From Gonatopus flavifemur (Eukaryota; Arthropoda; Insecta; Hymenoptera; Dryinidae): a stretch of DNA of 64,000 nt. The translations under genes were made by a program, and so were the position numbers. Under the pieces are notes generated by a model, which saw nothing but the letters and a program-made list of their open reading frames with translations, did not search any database and had not been told where the DNA came from. The stretch covers positions 75,942,001-76,006,000 of the forward strand of contig JAFFJZ010000001.1 in NCBI GenBank assembly GCA_018340375.1, written 5' to 3'. The first letter of the stretch is position 1, and each line of letters starts with the position of its first letter. Positions 45,013-57,440 of the stretch are shown one piece after another.

Positions 45013-46208
45013 ACAGCAATATCACAGAAATATTTCAGTGTTTCAAATGTTAGATTTCTGCAGTCTTAATGAAATCTTTGGTGCTGTATGGGAAGAGATC
45101 TTGAAAAAGAATTAAAAATTCAAAAGTCATAGAAAGATAATGAAGCGCGCAATGAAGTAAGTAGTAGGTGCGTTGTCGTTACGTTCCCGAACGGGTGAAC
45201 GCGAATACGAATCCCCTGGATGATCACCGCGACACGAAAACTCGAGGAAAGAAAGACAAAACACCTCAGGAAAAATTACGAAAGAGAAGGAGCTATCTGT
45301 ATACTGAGGTATGCGAGTCACGGGAAGCTCAAGAGAATTCTTCCATGAATAAATAAAAATACTTGAGAAAGTATTCCTGAACGTGACAAAGAATATAAAT
45401 TATGAAAATCTAAGGAAAATATGTTGAAAATTTCATTTCGAGTGAGAAATAAACGTCTATAATTTTTCGTAGTAGTTCGGAAAGAAAGATAAACAATTCT
45501 CAGCTCATAAAACTCAAATTTGTGTCTGAATTCATTTTGTTATCATATTAGATGAACAGCAGTGTCGCACAGCTCATTAACGTCACATTCGTACTTGAGG
45601 AGGTAGAAACAAGTTCGAAACTTCAGAGTTAATCAACTGTCAACGAGAAGAACAGTCATCGAACGTAAAATTATATCCACACAGCACAGAACGTCTCACT
45701 AATGTCGTAACGATATTCTGGAGACGTTTGTGCTGTGTGGGTGCCAAATATGGTAAAAAAGTGGGTAAAAAAATCATGTGATATCCCATCACCCATCACT
45801 TTAATGTGAGCGCGATAAATCATTTGCAAAATTTCCATCGTGAAACAAAGTTGGAAAATTGTAGTTTTGTAATCATTGAAATGAAATTCACGATTCTCCG
45901 CAAGGATCTTCCTCGAAATTTTATCAATTTTTGAGCGCGAATGCGAGTTTATCGTATGAGGAGATCGTATGTAGCCTACAGTGTCTCATTGATTGAACGA
46001 CACCAAACAGAAAATTTACAGATGGATGATGAATGTTCATATTCGTAGCTCCATAATTTTTAATTCATCTTTACGAAGCAGACCGATAAAGAACCTTCCT
46101 ATAAATGGCTTGGAAATGACTCATCAGTTCTTGTGAACTATCACGTATTAATGTAACATTTTACAATAACAAATATATCACGAATAGAACTTTAGATATT
46201 TAAAAGCC
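45013..46208. other. Intergenic, one GC-richer island
   Basis: The stretch 45130-45340 is GC-richer and open on both strands (plus 45168-45356, minus 45321-45127), but neither frame has a recognised domain or clear splice sites. It could be a 5' UTR or promoter segment for a gene outside the visible set. Nothing else seen. Confidence 0.3.
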
Positions 46209-46424
46209 ATGTTGCTGAAGTTTGGATCGTTTATTGAAACGAATTGGTAATCTAATAACGAAATACTCAACTGTTAAAGACCCTAATTTTTGCAGTACCC
46301 TGCATATTATCTTTCAGATTATATTTTCAGTTGCAAGGAGCTCATTCGAAAAGATAAACATCGATCATTTTGCGGGTTTGAATTTTCGTTTCGTTTCTAT
46401 AAACGATTCAAACTTCAGAAACAT
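46209..46424. repeat. ATGTTGCTGAAG repeat family, near-complete copy, 8-bp TSD
   Basis: The ends are ATGTTGCTGAAG and CTTCAGAAACAT. The flanks TAAAAGCC (46201-46208) and TAAAAACC (46425-46432) match at 7 of 8 bases, so the element makes 8-bp duplications. It is about 216 bp. Other copies: 12434, 31302, 49421, 51475, 59707. Confidence 0.75.
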
Positions 46425-46893
46425 TAAAAACCCCTGTCTTTCTCTTTGCTATATCAACTGCTGTAAAAAATTTCTATGAGAAAATTCCTATATATATTTA
46501 TGTGCAGTAGTTAACACATGGAGTAAATGAGGGTAAGATGCCGCACTTTCCCGCTCCACTACAGCACGGAATAATACATTAAACCTCATTTACTCGAGAA
46601 AAATTTGGAGATTGTAATTGAATCTTCATATTTTTCTTACGTGAACGAGGTTTAATGTATGACTCTATGCTGTAGAAAAGCGGAAAGTGCGTCATCTCAC
46701 CGCCTCATTTGCCCCACATGCGTTAGGAATTTTCCGAACTTGTTCGGAAACTTACTGTGAAATGTTGAGAAAAGTCCCAGAGATTTGGAATTTCTAGATA
46801 AATTTATGGGAAATTTCATATGAATGTATCGGAAATTGATTTCCCGATTTCAGTGATTGGAATTTTCCAGTTCACGGAGGAAAAATGGTTTGC

Positions 46894-47024
46894 TACTATA
46901 GCGCCTGCAAAGAGCTGAGACGTTAGTCCTGTTAACAGATTTGTTTAAGTCAACAAAAAAATATAGTTGTGTCAATCATTTTTCTTGCTCTTTCAGCTAA
47001 TTTTTTTTTGTAGGCGCTATAGTA
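46894..47024. repeat. Palindromic element with TACTATAGCGCCT ends
   Basis: TACTATAGCGCCTGCAAA at the left is mirrored by TTTTGTAGGCGCTATAGTA at the right. A related right half recurs at about 47137-47212 (GCTCTTCCAGCTAATTTTTT, then GTAAGCGCTATAGTA). Confidence 0.6.
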
Positions 47025-47949
47025 ACATGACAATAAATAAGTCGTGAGAGAAAGTGCCGTTGGTTGGCACACTTTTTGTTTTTCTCTGATATTATTAACT
47101 AATATCCGAAGTCAATTAAATTTATGAACTCTCACACAAAAAAATGTAGCTGTGTTAATCATTCTTCTTGCTCTTCCAGCTAATTTTTTTTGTAAGCGCT
47201 ATAGTAACAGATGTAGCGTAACTTCAAAGACAATCTATTGTCTTCTTGTGCAATGTAATATATTGATAGTTAACTGATGATTCATTGTACAAAAATATAA
47301 TGAGTAATTAATAAAAATATGATGGCATTCATAATCTATTATATCAAAGGGTGATAGATCATCAGATAACTATTGATGTAATATATTATGTGTGAATAAA
47401 ATAGATTAACCTCCCAGATAGAAAAGCATGCTCTGAATATTTTGTAACATAACGTGCCGTAAACATACTATCATGAACTCCGCCCAGCTTGCAATGATGC
47501 ATAGAATGTGAACATTATGTTTCAATTGTAGTGCCATCACCTCGTTTTGCTACCAATAACAATGCTTCATGCGGAAACACCTTGGCGCCATGATGCGAAC
47601 ATTTCATGGCGTGCATGTCACCATTATGATGGCATTATGGAGACATTTTTCTATCTGGGCTTAATGTAACCTTTTTACAGCGTACATAGGAAAATTCCGA
47701 TTATTTTTCACAGTATGCCTAGCTTGTGAATTTCAAATTTTCACACACTTCAAATTATTTGGAAATGTTGAAAATTACGAAAATCACGATAATAATCCAA
47801 GCAAATAAATATGCGAGAAGTTTCATTTTCACAAAGAAAATTGAAAAACGAGGAGAATAAAGCAAGAGAATTGGATATTGAATGATCAGTGGTAAGAATT
47901 TGCGGACGACAAAGAGACCGTATATACATTTCGTAGATTATTTGAAAAA

Positions 47950-48470
47950 GACCCAGAGAGAGGAAAAAAAAGAGTGAAGAACGTGAGCGGTCTTTTTCGT
48001 GAATATCAAAGCAGCGTTTGATACGATCACTGGAGAAAAGAAGTGAAAATTCAAAGTGGAAAATTATGAAAATACATCAGAAAACAAGAAAAAAAGGAAG
48101 ACGCGATATGACAAAGAATTTTTCTACAGGGAAAGATATATGGCAATGGTGTTCTTTGAACTCTTTGCTGTATAATTTGTTTATGGCATGTACAAAAGAA
48201 TATGTTGAAAGAAAATGAAGACAAAAGAAGTGAGGATGAGAGAGCAGAAAACTTGGACGGACTCCGTTATATGCGAACGATGTAATGTTTTTGGCAAGAG
48301 AAGAAGGGACAGTGGTGGGGGTAATCGAACCGCTGAAAGAACCTGCAAAAAGAAAACATGAGAGAGGAAAATGAGAAGAAAATAAAAATTATAAAGTTCG
48401 GCGAGGTAGATGAGAGGTACGAGAGAATGATAACGGTAACTAGGATTTTCATTTTTTGTCACAAAGAACG
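47950..48470 (+). pseudogene. LINE reverse-transcriptase relic
   Basis: Three conserved RT blocks appear in order but in different frames. VFFVNIKAAFDTI (about 47989-48030) corresponds to motif A (usual D-L-K-A-A-F-D). WCSLNSLLYNLFMACTKEYV (about 48145-48205) corresponds to motif B (Q-G-C-P-L-S-P-L-L-F-N-L). PLYANDVMFLAREEG (about 48264-48305) corresponds to motif C, with YAND in place of the catalytic YADD. Frameshifts and a lost catalytic aspartate show it is dead. No endonuclease part is evident nearby. The clade was not determined. Confidence 0.6.
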
Positions 48471-48656
48471 ATCAATAACGCGAGCTGAGTATCAACTCTT
48501 GAGACTTTGATAACCAGTTTCTCGTGAAAATTATTAGTCGATTATACCTAATTGTTTCAGGATTCCGATAATCTTGGGTATCGGTTTGATTCGATAAGTT
48601 ATCCGACTTGTTGAGTTATTTGGAAGAAAAAAAATGTCTTGCAAATCTCAGTCAAA

Positions 48657-48990
48657 CAAGGGAATAAGAAATTTTTAGCTGTATCAGCTGAATTTTAGCT
48701 ACACTGTAAAAAATAATCGGAATTCCCCTATAAACAGCAATCGAGGAATTCCGAGTCATTTCCGATACATGTGTGTGAAATTTTCCATAAATTTAACTGA
48801 GAATTTCAAATTTTATTGGATTTTTACTATCATTTGGCAGTTAATTTTCAGTGGAATACAGAAAATTCCTAATGCGTGTATGTGTTACTTACTTCCGAAC
48901 ATGTATGTGAAGTTTCCCAAAGAAATTTTTTACAGTGTATTATAGCCAAACATTTCAGCACCTACAGGACAACTAATTTCTTAGCAACAT
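48657..48990. repeat. TTTTTAGCTG element with a nested CACTGTAAAAAATAATCGG hairpin
   Basis: Outer blocks AAATTTTTAGCTGTATCAGC and TAGCTGAAATTTATCTGTGG resemble 58870-59262. The inner element 48702-48937 has ends CACTGTAAAAAATAATCGG and AAATTTTTTACAGTG and is flanked by TA on both sides. Confidence 0.65.
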
Positions 48991-49420
48991 TAGCTGAAAT
49001 TTATCTGTGGGAGCTGAAAGATGGCTACCCGTATGGAAATATTTTGCTTAAAAATTTCTACAAAACCACGAATAAATTCTGAAGAACATCGCATTCTCTT
49101 TGCAAAAATCTGAAAAACTCTGAGAATCTCTGACATTTTTAGGAAAAATCTAATTAATTCGAGACATTCTAGACACAGTTTTTCCGAGAATTCTCATTTT
49201 TCTCAGGCAAATAAGAACGAAATTAAAGTCTGGAAAAATGCTGACGGTACTCTAATAAATTGTCAAGATTTTTCTGATTGTTGAAAAAATTTTGAAACCC
49301 TATAAATACATTCACACGCTATATTCAAATATCATATGTGAAAAAATGTTTGAGAATGTTTCAATTTTTTTCCAGCAGTCAGAAAAATGTGAACAATTCA
49401 TGAGAGTTTTGTCAGAAATG

Positions 49421-49612
49421 TTTCTGAAGCTTGAATCGTTTATTGAAACGAATTTTTTAATCGAATAAGAAAACAATCAACTGTCAAAGTCCCAAATTTT
49501 TGCGGTACAATCTCCCTCCGATATTTTCAGTTCCAAGAAGTGAATTCGGAAAAAAGAACACCGATTATTTATCAAATTTTGTTATAAACGATTCAAACTT
49601 CGAAAAGATTGC
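49421..49612. repeat. ATGTTGCTGAAG repeat family, copy
   Basis: TTTCTGAAGCTTGAATCGTT at the left and AACGATTCAAACTTCGAAAA at the right identify the family. Flanks TGTCAGAA and TGCCCAGAA are similar but not identical. Confidence 0.65.
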
Positions 49613-49619
49613 CCAGAAA

Positions 49620-51474
49620 GTTCCAAATTTATTAGATTTTACATGAAAATTTCAGAGATTGTTGCAGAGATATTTCATGGTTCTGTAGCAATTTGTCAGC
49701 AAAATATTTCCATACAGATGTCCATTTCACAGCTCATTACTTTTTACCGTGTGAATTTCAAAATTTTGAAAACAGATTTCACACGTCCTGCATACATCTT
49801 TTCCAGTTTTCACTCTCACCGTTTTTCAATTTGAAAGGAAAAATTGAATTTAATAATCCCTGGGTATGTTTTAATTTAAAAACTTTATCACTTCGCCACA
49901 TGTGAAAGAAACCTCCACTCGGTGATCTCGGGATCCCACTGGAATTCCTTATACATCACGAAAACGAAATTCTCTTTCGTCACCGGTACAACGACTATAG
50001 AGTCGTTACTTCCACTTGCGCCAGCTGCGATAAATGTTTAAAGAGATTCAAAGTTCTCTCTACACAAAGAAAGTAAAGAATATATTCAGCCAGATACATA
50101 TGCATTTGGGTGAGGTCAATTCAATATTCTCTTGATTCCAGACAATCTCGTTTTAACAAAACATATATTTTCTTGTAGCTTCGACACTTGGCTTTCGCTT
50201 GGGAATCAAATTTTTCACACCAAAAGCACACCTTTCTGAGGCGAGGAAAGGAATGTCCTTGCGTCTCTCGTTGAAATAATCCTTACCAAATACTATGATT
50301 AGAAGTCGAAGATATGCACGAATTATTAAGAGAATTCTTCCATGGAATTCATTTGTCAGAGAAGAGAAAGAAAGTTTCGAAAATGAGAGAAAATTCCTGC
50401 CAGACATTGTTGGAGAAAAACGATATTTTCTGATGAAATTTTGCTGATTCTTTGCTTCGCTTTGATAGAAAAAAGAATTCCCTCTCAGGTATTAGTTGAT
50501 TGATCGATCGACGAGAATTTGAGAATCCCCGAAGGAAGTATCAAACAATGTAGAAATGGGCTGAAATACGTGAAAGGAGAGGTTTGAGAAGTGATCAATA
50601 ACCTGAATCAAGCGTTTGTAATTCGTCTTTGTCAGTCTTCGTCAAAGGTTTTGGCGGAAATTTATATTGCAACGTTTAGACAGTCTCTAGGATTTATTTA
50701 GAATCACGGACATTTGATATCGTTGTAAATCGTATCGGATTTCCACTGAAACGAAGAGAATCGAGAAGAGGAAGTGATATCAAACAGGATCTGTAAAAAC
50801 ATAGATTGAAATATTTCAGTGCGGTATGGCATCGAAGATGTTTCAAATGTTTTTGCTGAATATATTCAATAATAATTCTATCTCAACGTTCTGAATATTT
50901 CAGAACTAATCGTATGACCAACGTAAAATGGTATCATTTTGTGTACAATTCAGTTGAAAATTTGTACAGAATTATATATAAATTTTACATAATATTGAAC
51001 ATTTTTTCAATCAGGAAGCGATTTTTAAGTTCGATACTTTTGTATAAAATGTGCATCAAGTTTTCATCCAAATTTTATATAAATGTATAGAATATATTTT
51101 GTAGAATTATATCAATATCGTGATATACCAAGTGATAGAAATATCTATTGTACAGGGGAAGAGATGAAACTTAACAATGCAAAAATGGTAGTCGAGAGAC
51201 GGAATCGCTGAATTGAATAGCTCTATAAAAAAAAAGGTCTCGCAGCTCATTTTTAGTCTTTCAAATATTAATGAAGTACATGAAAATGTCTTCAAATGTC
51301 ATGTATTTTTCAAATACATCTGTAAATAGAATGTGTAATCTCTCGTGATCGAATTAAAAATTCATTTTCACGTAATTGAATTTCGAATTACACATTAATA
51401 TATATTTTCGTGATTAAAATTTCATTCAGGTGTAATTGGAATTTGAATGAATTTTTTAGTGATGTGAATAACTC
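49620..51474. other. Intergenic, AT-rich
   Basis: Nothing recognised. Frames at 49643-49905, 50153-50407 and 51107-51295 have no domain or coding composition. Confidence 0.4.
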
Positions 51475-51860
51475 ATATCCTTAAAGTTTGAATCGTTTAT
51501 TGACGAAAATTCATTATGTTCTCCAATTAACTTCTTGGAACTGGGAACATCGTTTGGAAAATGTCTTGCAAGATTTCCCGGGTCCAGAAATTTAAACGGT
51601 TTTTGTCCTCATATTTCGTTTTTAGGCTGATTGTTGAATAAACAGTAACAGTATATACTTTTCCATGATTTTAGTCTGAATCAATCACTTTTATTCGTTG
51701 GAGGAGAAATTCAGACTAAAATCATGAAAAAGTCTGTAAGCGAAATATGAGGACAAAAACCGTCCAAATTTTTCGACTCGGGTTTGAGTCTTCAACAGCT
51801 GAGGATTTTGTTATTCGTTTACCAATTCGTTTCAATAAAAGATTCAAACTTCAACAACAT
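51475..51860. repeat. ATGTTGCTGAAG repeat family, copy with nested inverted repeat, TSD AATAACTC
   Basis: The ends are ATATCCTTAAAGTTTGAATC and GATTCAAACTTCAACAACAT. An exact 8-bp duplication AATAACTC lies at 51467-51474 and 51861-51868. Inside, 51590-51770 holds an extra inverted pair (AACGGTTTTTGTCCTCATAT against ATATGAGGACAAAAACCGT), explaining the greater length. Confidence 0.75.
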
Positions 51861-51985
51861 AATAACTCTTCCTCTTGATATTACTGTGATATATCGCAAT
51901 GAAATTGTGTACTGGATAATCCGAAATTTTTCAACAATTATTGAGTAATTAATGACATTCAACAATAGAATGATCAATCGCATCC

Positions 51986-52281
51986 TACAGTGACAAAAAA
52001 ACGATGTGGTTGAAACAATCGTGGTCGCAATAACTTGAAAACTGTTCATTCGAATCAAAAAATGTGATGATGACGTGCAGACAAAAATGATTGAAGCCAA
52101 AATTACCCACGTATTCTGGTTATCACAGCAAGAAAAAAATCTGGCTTTTCTGACGTGGAAAATGTAGTTAATTTTAGCTTCAACCACTTTTTCTGGATGT
52201 CACAATCATATTTTCTGACGAATAGCGCCAGATTTTAAGTTATTGCAACTACGGGTGTTCTAACATTTTTCTGTCACCGTA
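51986..52281. repeat. Palindromic element with TACAGTGACAAAAAAACG ends
   Basis: TACAGTGACAAAAAAACGATG (first 20 bases) is mirrored by ACATTTTTCTGTCACCGTA. Inner arms pair GGTTGAAACAATCGTGGTCG and ATTGAAGCCAAAATTAC with GTAGTTAATTTTAGCTTCAA. Confidence 0.6.
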
Positions 52282-52573
52282 CTCTTCTCGAACTCATTAA
52301 ATCTTATTCTAATTGAACAATTCATGTTACGTTCGAAGGAAGATGTGAACAAGTTTTTCCATTCGTAAACTCAAAACACCCTATGCATGTACGTGTTTAT
52401 ACACGCTGAACGTATATACACGGTGAACCAGGAGAACGACAGGCGCCACAATATCGATCCCACGCAATATCACGCTCCGACCGATGCACAAAATACAAAT
52501 ATACACACCTACACCCACACACGTACGTACGAATGTTGAAACGTTCGGCGTTGTCCTGGTGTTCCACTTGCCC

Positions 52574-52671
52574 TAGGATCCGGCAGCCACGATTTATCGC
52601 TGGTACACATGTACCTCGTGAAACATAGTGATTTCACAGCCTTCGTCGTCAACGGAAGTAATCCTCTTAGA
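52574..52671 (+). CDS. Candidate internal coding exon, unrecognised
   Basis: A pyrimidine-rich acceptor (TGGTGTTCCACTTGCCCTAG) is followed by an open frame of 32 codons (GSHDLSLVHMYLVKHSDFTA, then FVVNGSNPLR) and a donor G|GTAATA. The block is GC-richer than its surroundings. On the opposite strand a shorter frame with its own splice-like sites (ITSVDDEGCEITMFHE) also exists, so the direction is uncertain. No partner exon was found. Confidence 0.22.
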
Positions 52672-52699
52672 GGTAATAAACTGAGAATTTTTTGGTGAC

Positions 52700-53390
52700 A
52701 AAAACAACGGTAAATCTGTGATAAAATGTTTACCGATGTTGTAAAAATATTTTCAACAAAACATCCTTCTTTATAAACATCGATTCATCCTGGGGATTCT
52801 TTTCGTTTCAAGAATTCAACGAAAAATCGATAGAACGAGGACTTTGAATTATTTATCTCGTCGGAATAGAATTAAACACAGATTAACATCTTCGAGAACA
52901 TGGGTTCTCCTTCATCGGGGAAGGATTAGCGATCCATTGCTCTATAAACCGTAACGTGTTCAACGGACAATAACGCTCGCATTCCAATTAAACCCGAAAC
53001 CCCTTGATTCCTACAAAATTATTATTTGATTGTATGTTTGCATTCAAAGTCACTTCTTTTGTGAGAATAAATCTTCGTAGAGCTGAAACTGGCGAATACA
53101 ATTTATAATCCTTTGATGTCTTCTCTCAAAAGTACTGACAATCGAGAACCTGTGCTGAGTCTTTCACTGATTCAATTAGTCAGAAACACTTCCAAGTGCA
53201 TTCAGGAGTCGACTCTTAACTACAGAAATAGTGAGATTTTACTCATTTGAATTTGGAGAGTACAGAGTTTGATACAAGTTTTATCATGCTGCGAGAATTC
53301 TATGAAGAGTTACAATTCAAGTGGCTTTTTAGCTTCAGCTTTATTCTCATGCATCATTTTGGGCCAATTATGCCATATTCTGTAAACAAT
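52700..53390. other. Intergenic, nothing recognised
   Basis: AT-rich, without a supported gene or repeat boundary. Confidence 0.4.
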
Positions 53391-54060
53391 GATTACTGGC
53401 GTTTGATCGGCCGTTGATGGCCCTGCAATGCTGGTGAGTTAGCGAGCCGTGTGTGCTGGGATACGAAATAGGCGGTACCCAGGTATGCTTTGACAAACGT
53501 ACCGTACTTGGTGCCAAGCTTGAGCCAATGCTAGTCAACACCGGGCCTAGCTTCGTTGCTAACATTGGCATCAAACTAGATTCATGTCTGGGATGATAAC
53601 AATGTCCAATGCTTGGCATCCGAACTTGCTTCAATATTGAAATTCAATATTGGTTTCATGCTTGCAATCGATATTGTTGATGCTGAGCTGAATGAGTAGG
53701 ATAGATTTTTCATTAGCATCCAAGTTTGATTGAACATTCACATTTGAGTGTTTCACAAAACTTGGTGACAGGTTAGAGCCAATGCTAGTTATCACCGGGT
53801 GTAGCCTAATTACCAACAATGTTATCAAGCTAGGTCAATGTTTAGGATGATAATATGTAACGTTCTCTGCTGAGCATTCAGGTTTCATATATATCGGAAA
53901 TCCAACACGGCAAAATATGCTTGGTCCTAGCATTGATGTTCAAGACGATATCAAGGTTTGGTTAGCTATGGCGGGCCATGCATCGGCCAAGGCTAGGCTA
54001 ACCAGACCTGGCAATTGTCAGTCTCGGCATCACAAGCCTGGGTATTCTTATTCGTTCTGT
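53391..54060. repeat. Imperfect direct repeat of about 254 bp period within a GC-richer element
   Basis: GAGCCAATGCTAGTCAACAC near 53522 recurs as GAGCCAATGCTAGTTATCAC near 53776, each followed by CGGG(C/T)(C/G)TAGC and a GGATGATAA block. Minus-strand frames here (53368-53828) mirror the repeats and have no domain. Confidence 0.5.
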
Positions 54061-55887
54061 TTATATTTCTCAATTACTCTTGGTACACGGAGAACACAAA
54101 AAGATATCTCAGAAAACCTTTGAAAATCTTTCTTTCTTTTAGATATCTTCGAGGGAATTTTCAAGGGTTTGAAATATAATCAATGAAATTTTCCTACCAA
54201 AACAAAACATTTCAATGAGAGTACAAAATTTTATCATTCAACTGCAGTACAACTGATTCGAAAAAAATCATTAGCTGTATCGATCTTTTCTCTCCACGGC
54301 AATATCTTCGCGAATATGCTCTCTCCGAATCTTGTTGCATCGATGTATCTTCCCTACATATTTGATGCCTCCGCTATATCTCGTACGCTTATTTTAAAGT
54401 TACACCGAGTGCATGAAAACATGGATGTCTATTCACGTATGCACATCGATAAGTTCAAATACACGCAAGTGCTACATAAAGTACATAGAGTAGACAGGTA
54501 AATATGTATACCTGGTCTGAATTTCACAATTTTTTCTCATTCCATGTATATTCCAAGTGTTCTTCCTTGCTTTTCGTCTCTTTTCTCTCCCCCCTTGGCT
54601 TATTGTCCGTGTCGCGAATCTTGCAGCCTCTATTGTGCTCTGAAGATCGAACACTATATATAGTATATGTGTATCGTTCGATGCCATCGAACTATCTATG
54701 GGTTTCCACGCTGTAAAGGTCGGTTATTAACTGAATAGCTTTCAATATATACACACGAAAATTCGACATCGATCCTAATTACGATTTGAGACAAAAAAGG
54801 AAGGAAAAAAGAGGTTAATGTACTTTCAGTCGTACGTCGGAGATATTGGATGTGAAAAGAAAAGCAAATAATGTAGGTACCTTGAATTCGATTTACGGAG
54901 TAAGCAAAAAGTCTGATGTCGCGTAAAGAGAATTTAATATCGAATGAACATTTTTTCTTTTGTGGCGCTCTTGTAAATCGATGAAATCATTTGCGCGTAA
55001 TTTCAAACATGCGTTCATTTCCATAGAGTTGAAATGAATCGAGTCGACAGAGGAATAATTGTGAAGGGGAAACGCTGATGTATACAGACGATATAATTTA
55101 CCGAATTTAGTTTCAGCAAATTTATAATAAATCAATTCTGAGAAATATTGTATATAATGAAAAATGAAGGATGAAATCTGAAAGTGAATGAAGAATCCTT
55201 CAACGATGTAGAATGAATAGTTGATAACATGAAAATAAATAACGTTAAATACAGAAAATGTATTCAGTAATATTCTGTTGCTTTGAAATTTTTGGAGAAT
55301 GTTGTCGCTCCTGCAAGGGGTAATTCAATTACGTTCGAGTCAACAATCACGAATAGAACAAATTATTCAACAAATTCCATATTCTAATGAAATTCCTCTC
55401 ATGGGAACGAAGAGGAGACCGAAACTGTTCTCTAGGCTCAAACAATAATTTATCGTAAACGAACAATCGACGAACTTTCGAATAAACACTAGTTTCCAAG
55501 GGTACTTAAGCTAGCCGGATGTTTTCGCTACCGTTGCCAAAGGTAACCACTGCAAGCTTGTTCTATACGTTTCTCTACGAAACTGATGCCAAACTGAGAT
55601 CCTATCGTGAACCTATGCAAACATATAGCTTACCGAGTTTTGTACCCCTACGAGAAATATTATGAATATTCATTCTTCTTCGCTTCTAAAAAGTTTTGAG
55701 ACACAGGTTCATTATATCCACCAAACAAAGGGAGGATGATCGTTGAAAGAAGTACGTTGAACTTCAGAGAAGCGGTATGAGTTCAAATCTATCAAATTTG
55801 TTGGTTTTGAATTGACGAAAAATGAGAATACCAAGTTTGGAAACACAAATAATGTATTCGGTATATATTGAGATATTCATTACTGAA
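54061..55887. other. Intergenic, a few GC-richer islands
   Basis: Slightly GC-richer stretches at 54290-54500 and 55380-55630 have short open frames (54316-54501 plus) but no recognised domain. The first ends at a plausible donor (GACAG|GTAAAT). Not enough to call exons. Confidence 0.3.
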
Positions 55888-56350
55888 CACCGAGAGAAAC
55901 AGTATGCTCTAAACGCGAGGGAGCACTTCACGCTTCTGAAACATTTGTTGTTATAACGTGCATTAAACGCAAAAGCCCATGCTTTTTGAGTACGAGTCCC
56001 ATGCCTTCTAAGCATGACGCCATGCGTTAAAGGCACGCTATAACAACAGCGTTGGAAGCGTGAAGGGTCCCTTGCCTTTAAGGTGATACCAGCAACCCCT
56101 GGAGATGCAACCAGACCCATTGGTTAGGAAAGGACACAACCAAAACTATTCTGACAAATTACTCGAAAACAAAGGAATGAAATCAAAATATCGCTCTGTA
56201 CAGACCTTCTTCGATCAATAAAGGTGGTCTGTACAGAGCGATATTTTCCTTTTCTTGCTTTATTTCCTAATAATTTTTCAGAAAAAATTTGACTCGGGTT
56301 GCATCGTCAGGGGCCGCTGGTATCCCCTTAAAGCATGCTTTTTCTCTCGA
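55888..56350. repeat. Foldback element, CCGAGAGAAAAAGCATGCTC family, copy 2
   Basis: CACCGAGAGAAACAGTATGC at the left and AAAGCATGCTTTTTCTCTCG at the right match 3442-3843. A smaller inverted pair (GATACCAGCAACCCCTGGAG near 56084 against GGGGCCGCTGGTATC near 56310) is nested. At its centre is a near-perfect hairpin, AAAATATCGCTCTGTACAG (56190) against CTGTACAGAGCGATATTTT (56230). Confidence 0.65.
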
Positions 56351-56448
56351 TGAAGAATGCAATGACGAGATAAGACAAATTAAAGAAGAAATGAAGAAAA
56401 GTGGTGAAGCCCTGTATCGATCAGACATTCAAAAAATCTCAATCACAC

Positions 56449-56805
56449 GCAAAAAAAAAAATATGTGTTATTTTGACACCGATTTTGGGGTGGACTCCTA
56501 TAGAATCCGCGTGTTGTCAACTCTGTGTTGAATCTGACACCGTTTTGACAACGCTTTTTTTACAGTGTAACAGCAGAATCCAATTTCGTTTCTTTTGCCA
56601 GAGCAGCAAATTTTGGCCTGTGATATCAATTTTTAGTATTATATGTAGAATAAACACACAGCTACAACTAAAAGTTCAGTATTACAGCTAACAAGATTGC
56701 TGTCATAGAAACCGGATACCTGTCACAGCAAAAAATTTGCTGCTCCAGTAAAAGGGGACCCAGCAAAATCAGATTTTGCTGTCACAGCGAATTTTTCTTC
56801 CCCCG
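56449..56805. repeat. Two adjoining element fragments (CAGTG-ended and AGCAAAA-rich)
   Basis: 56449-56570 is the inverse of the CACTGTAAAAAAAGCGGTGT element at 39219. From 56570 to 56805 TTTGCTG/CAGCAAA blocks ending in TTTCTTCCCCCGTGC match the right half of the element at 43636-44005. Confidence 0.6.
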
Positions 56806-57000
56806 TGCACGGAGAAAAGTAATTAAGTATGAGATGAACAGCCATTCCCTGGTAGAAATTTGTCTAGTAATTCACGAGTTGTAACACTTCCCCTCGTGAA
56901 AAACTAGAGACCTCATACGTATATTTATTATATATTTTATGTTATTAGATATACATAATATGTATATACATAATGTATAATGTAATATTTATATATATTA

Positions 57001-57438
57001 CAGTAGAACCTCGATTATCCGAGGTAATGTGGGGAGAGCTTACCTCGGATAACTGAAACCTCGGATATTACAGAAAATATATATTTTTTGAGAAATTTTA
57101 ATCCCTCAAGTGTTTGAAATCTTCATTGCGCAGTTTGAACATATTACATAAATATTATTCAACATATTCCTGATATATTTATATTCTTATAATCTTTATA
57201 ACATTAAAATATGAATGTGAAAAGAAAATGAATATGTCCTAATTTTTGGTACATAATTTGTACAAACATGCATTGCTACAAATGTTTTTGATTTTAAAAA
57301 ATCAGTGATTTTATTATTTATGATTTATTTGATGATTCGTATTATCCGAGGATCCAGCTCGGTTAATCCGAAGCGGTCCAGGCCTCGGATAACGCGGAGC
57401 GTCGGTTGATCGGAGCTCGGATAATCGAGGTTCTACTG
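57001..57438. mobile_element. pogo-like (Tc1/mariner superfamily) miniature element, TSD TA
   Basis: The ends CAGTAGAACCTCGATTATCC and its inverse GGATAATCGAGGTTCTACTG minus the first bases are typical of pogo/Tigger elements. TA flanks both sides (56999-57000 and 57439-57440). Sub-terminal TACCTCGGATAACTGAAACC and GGCCTCGGATAACGCGGAGC continue the pairing. It is 438 bp with an AT-rich, non-coding interior. Confidence 0.85.
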
Positions 57439-57440
57439 TA

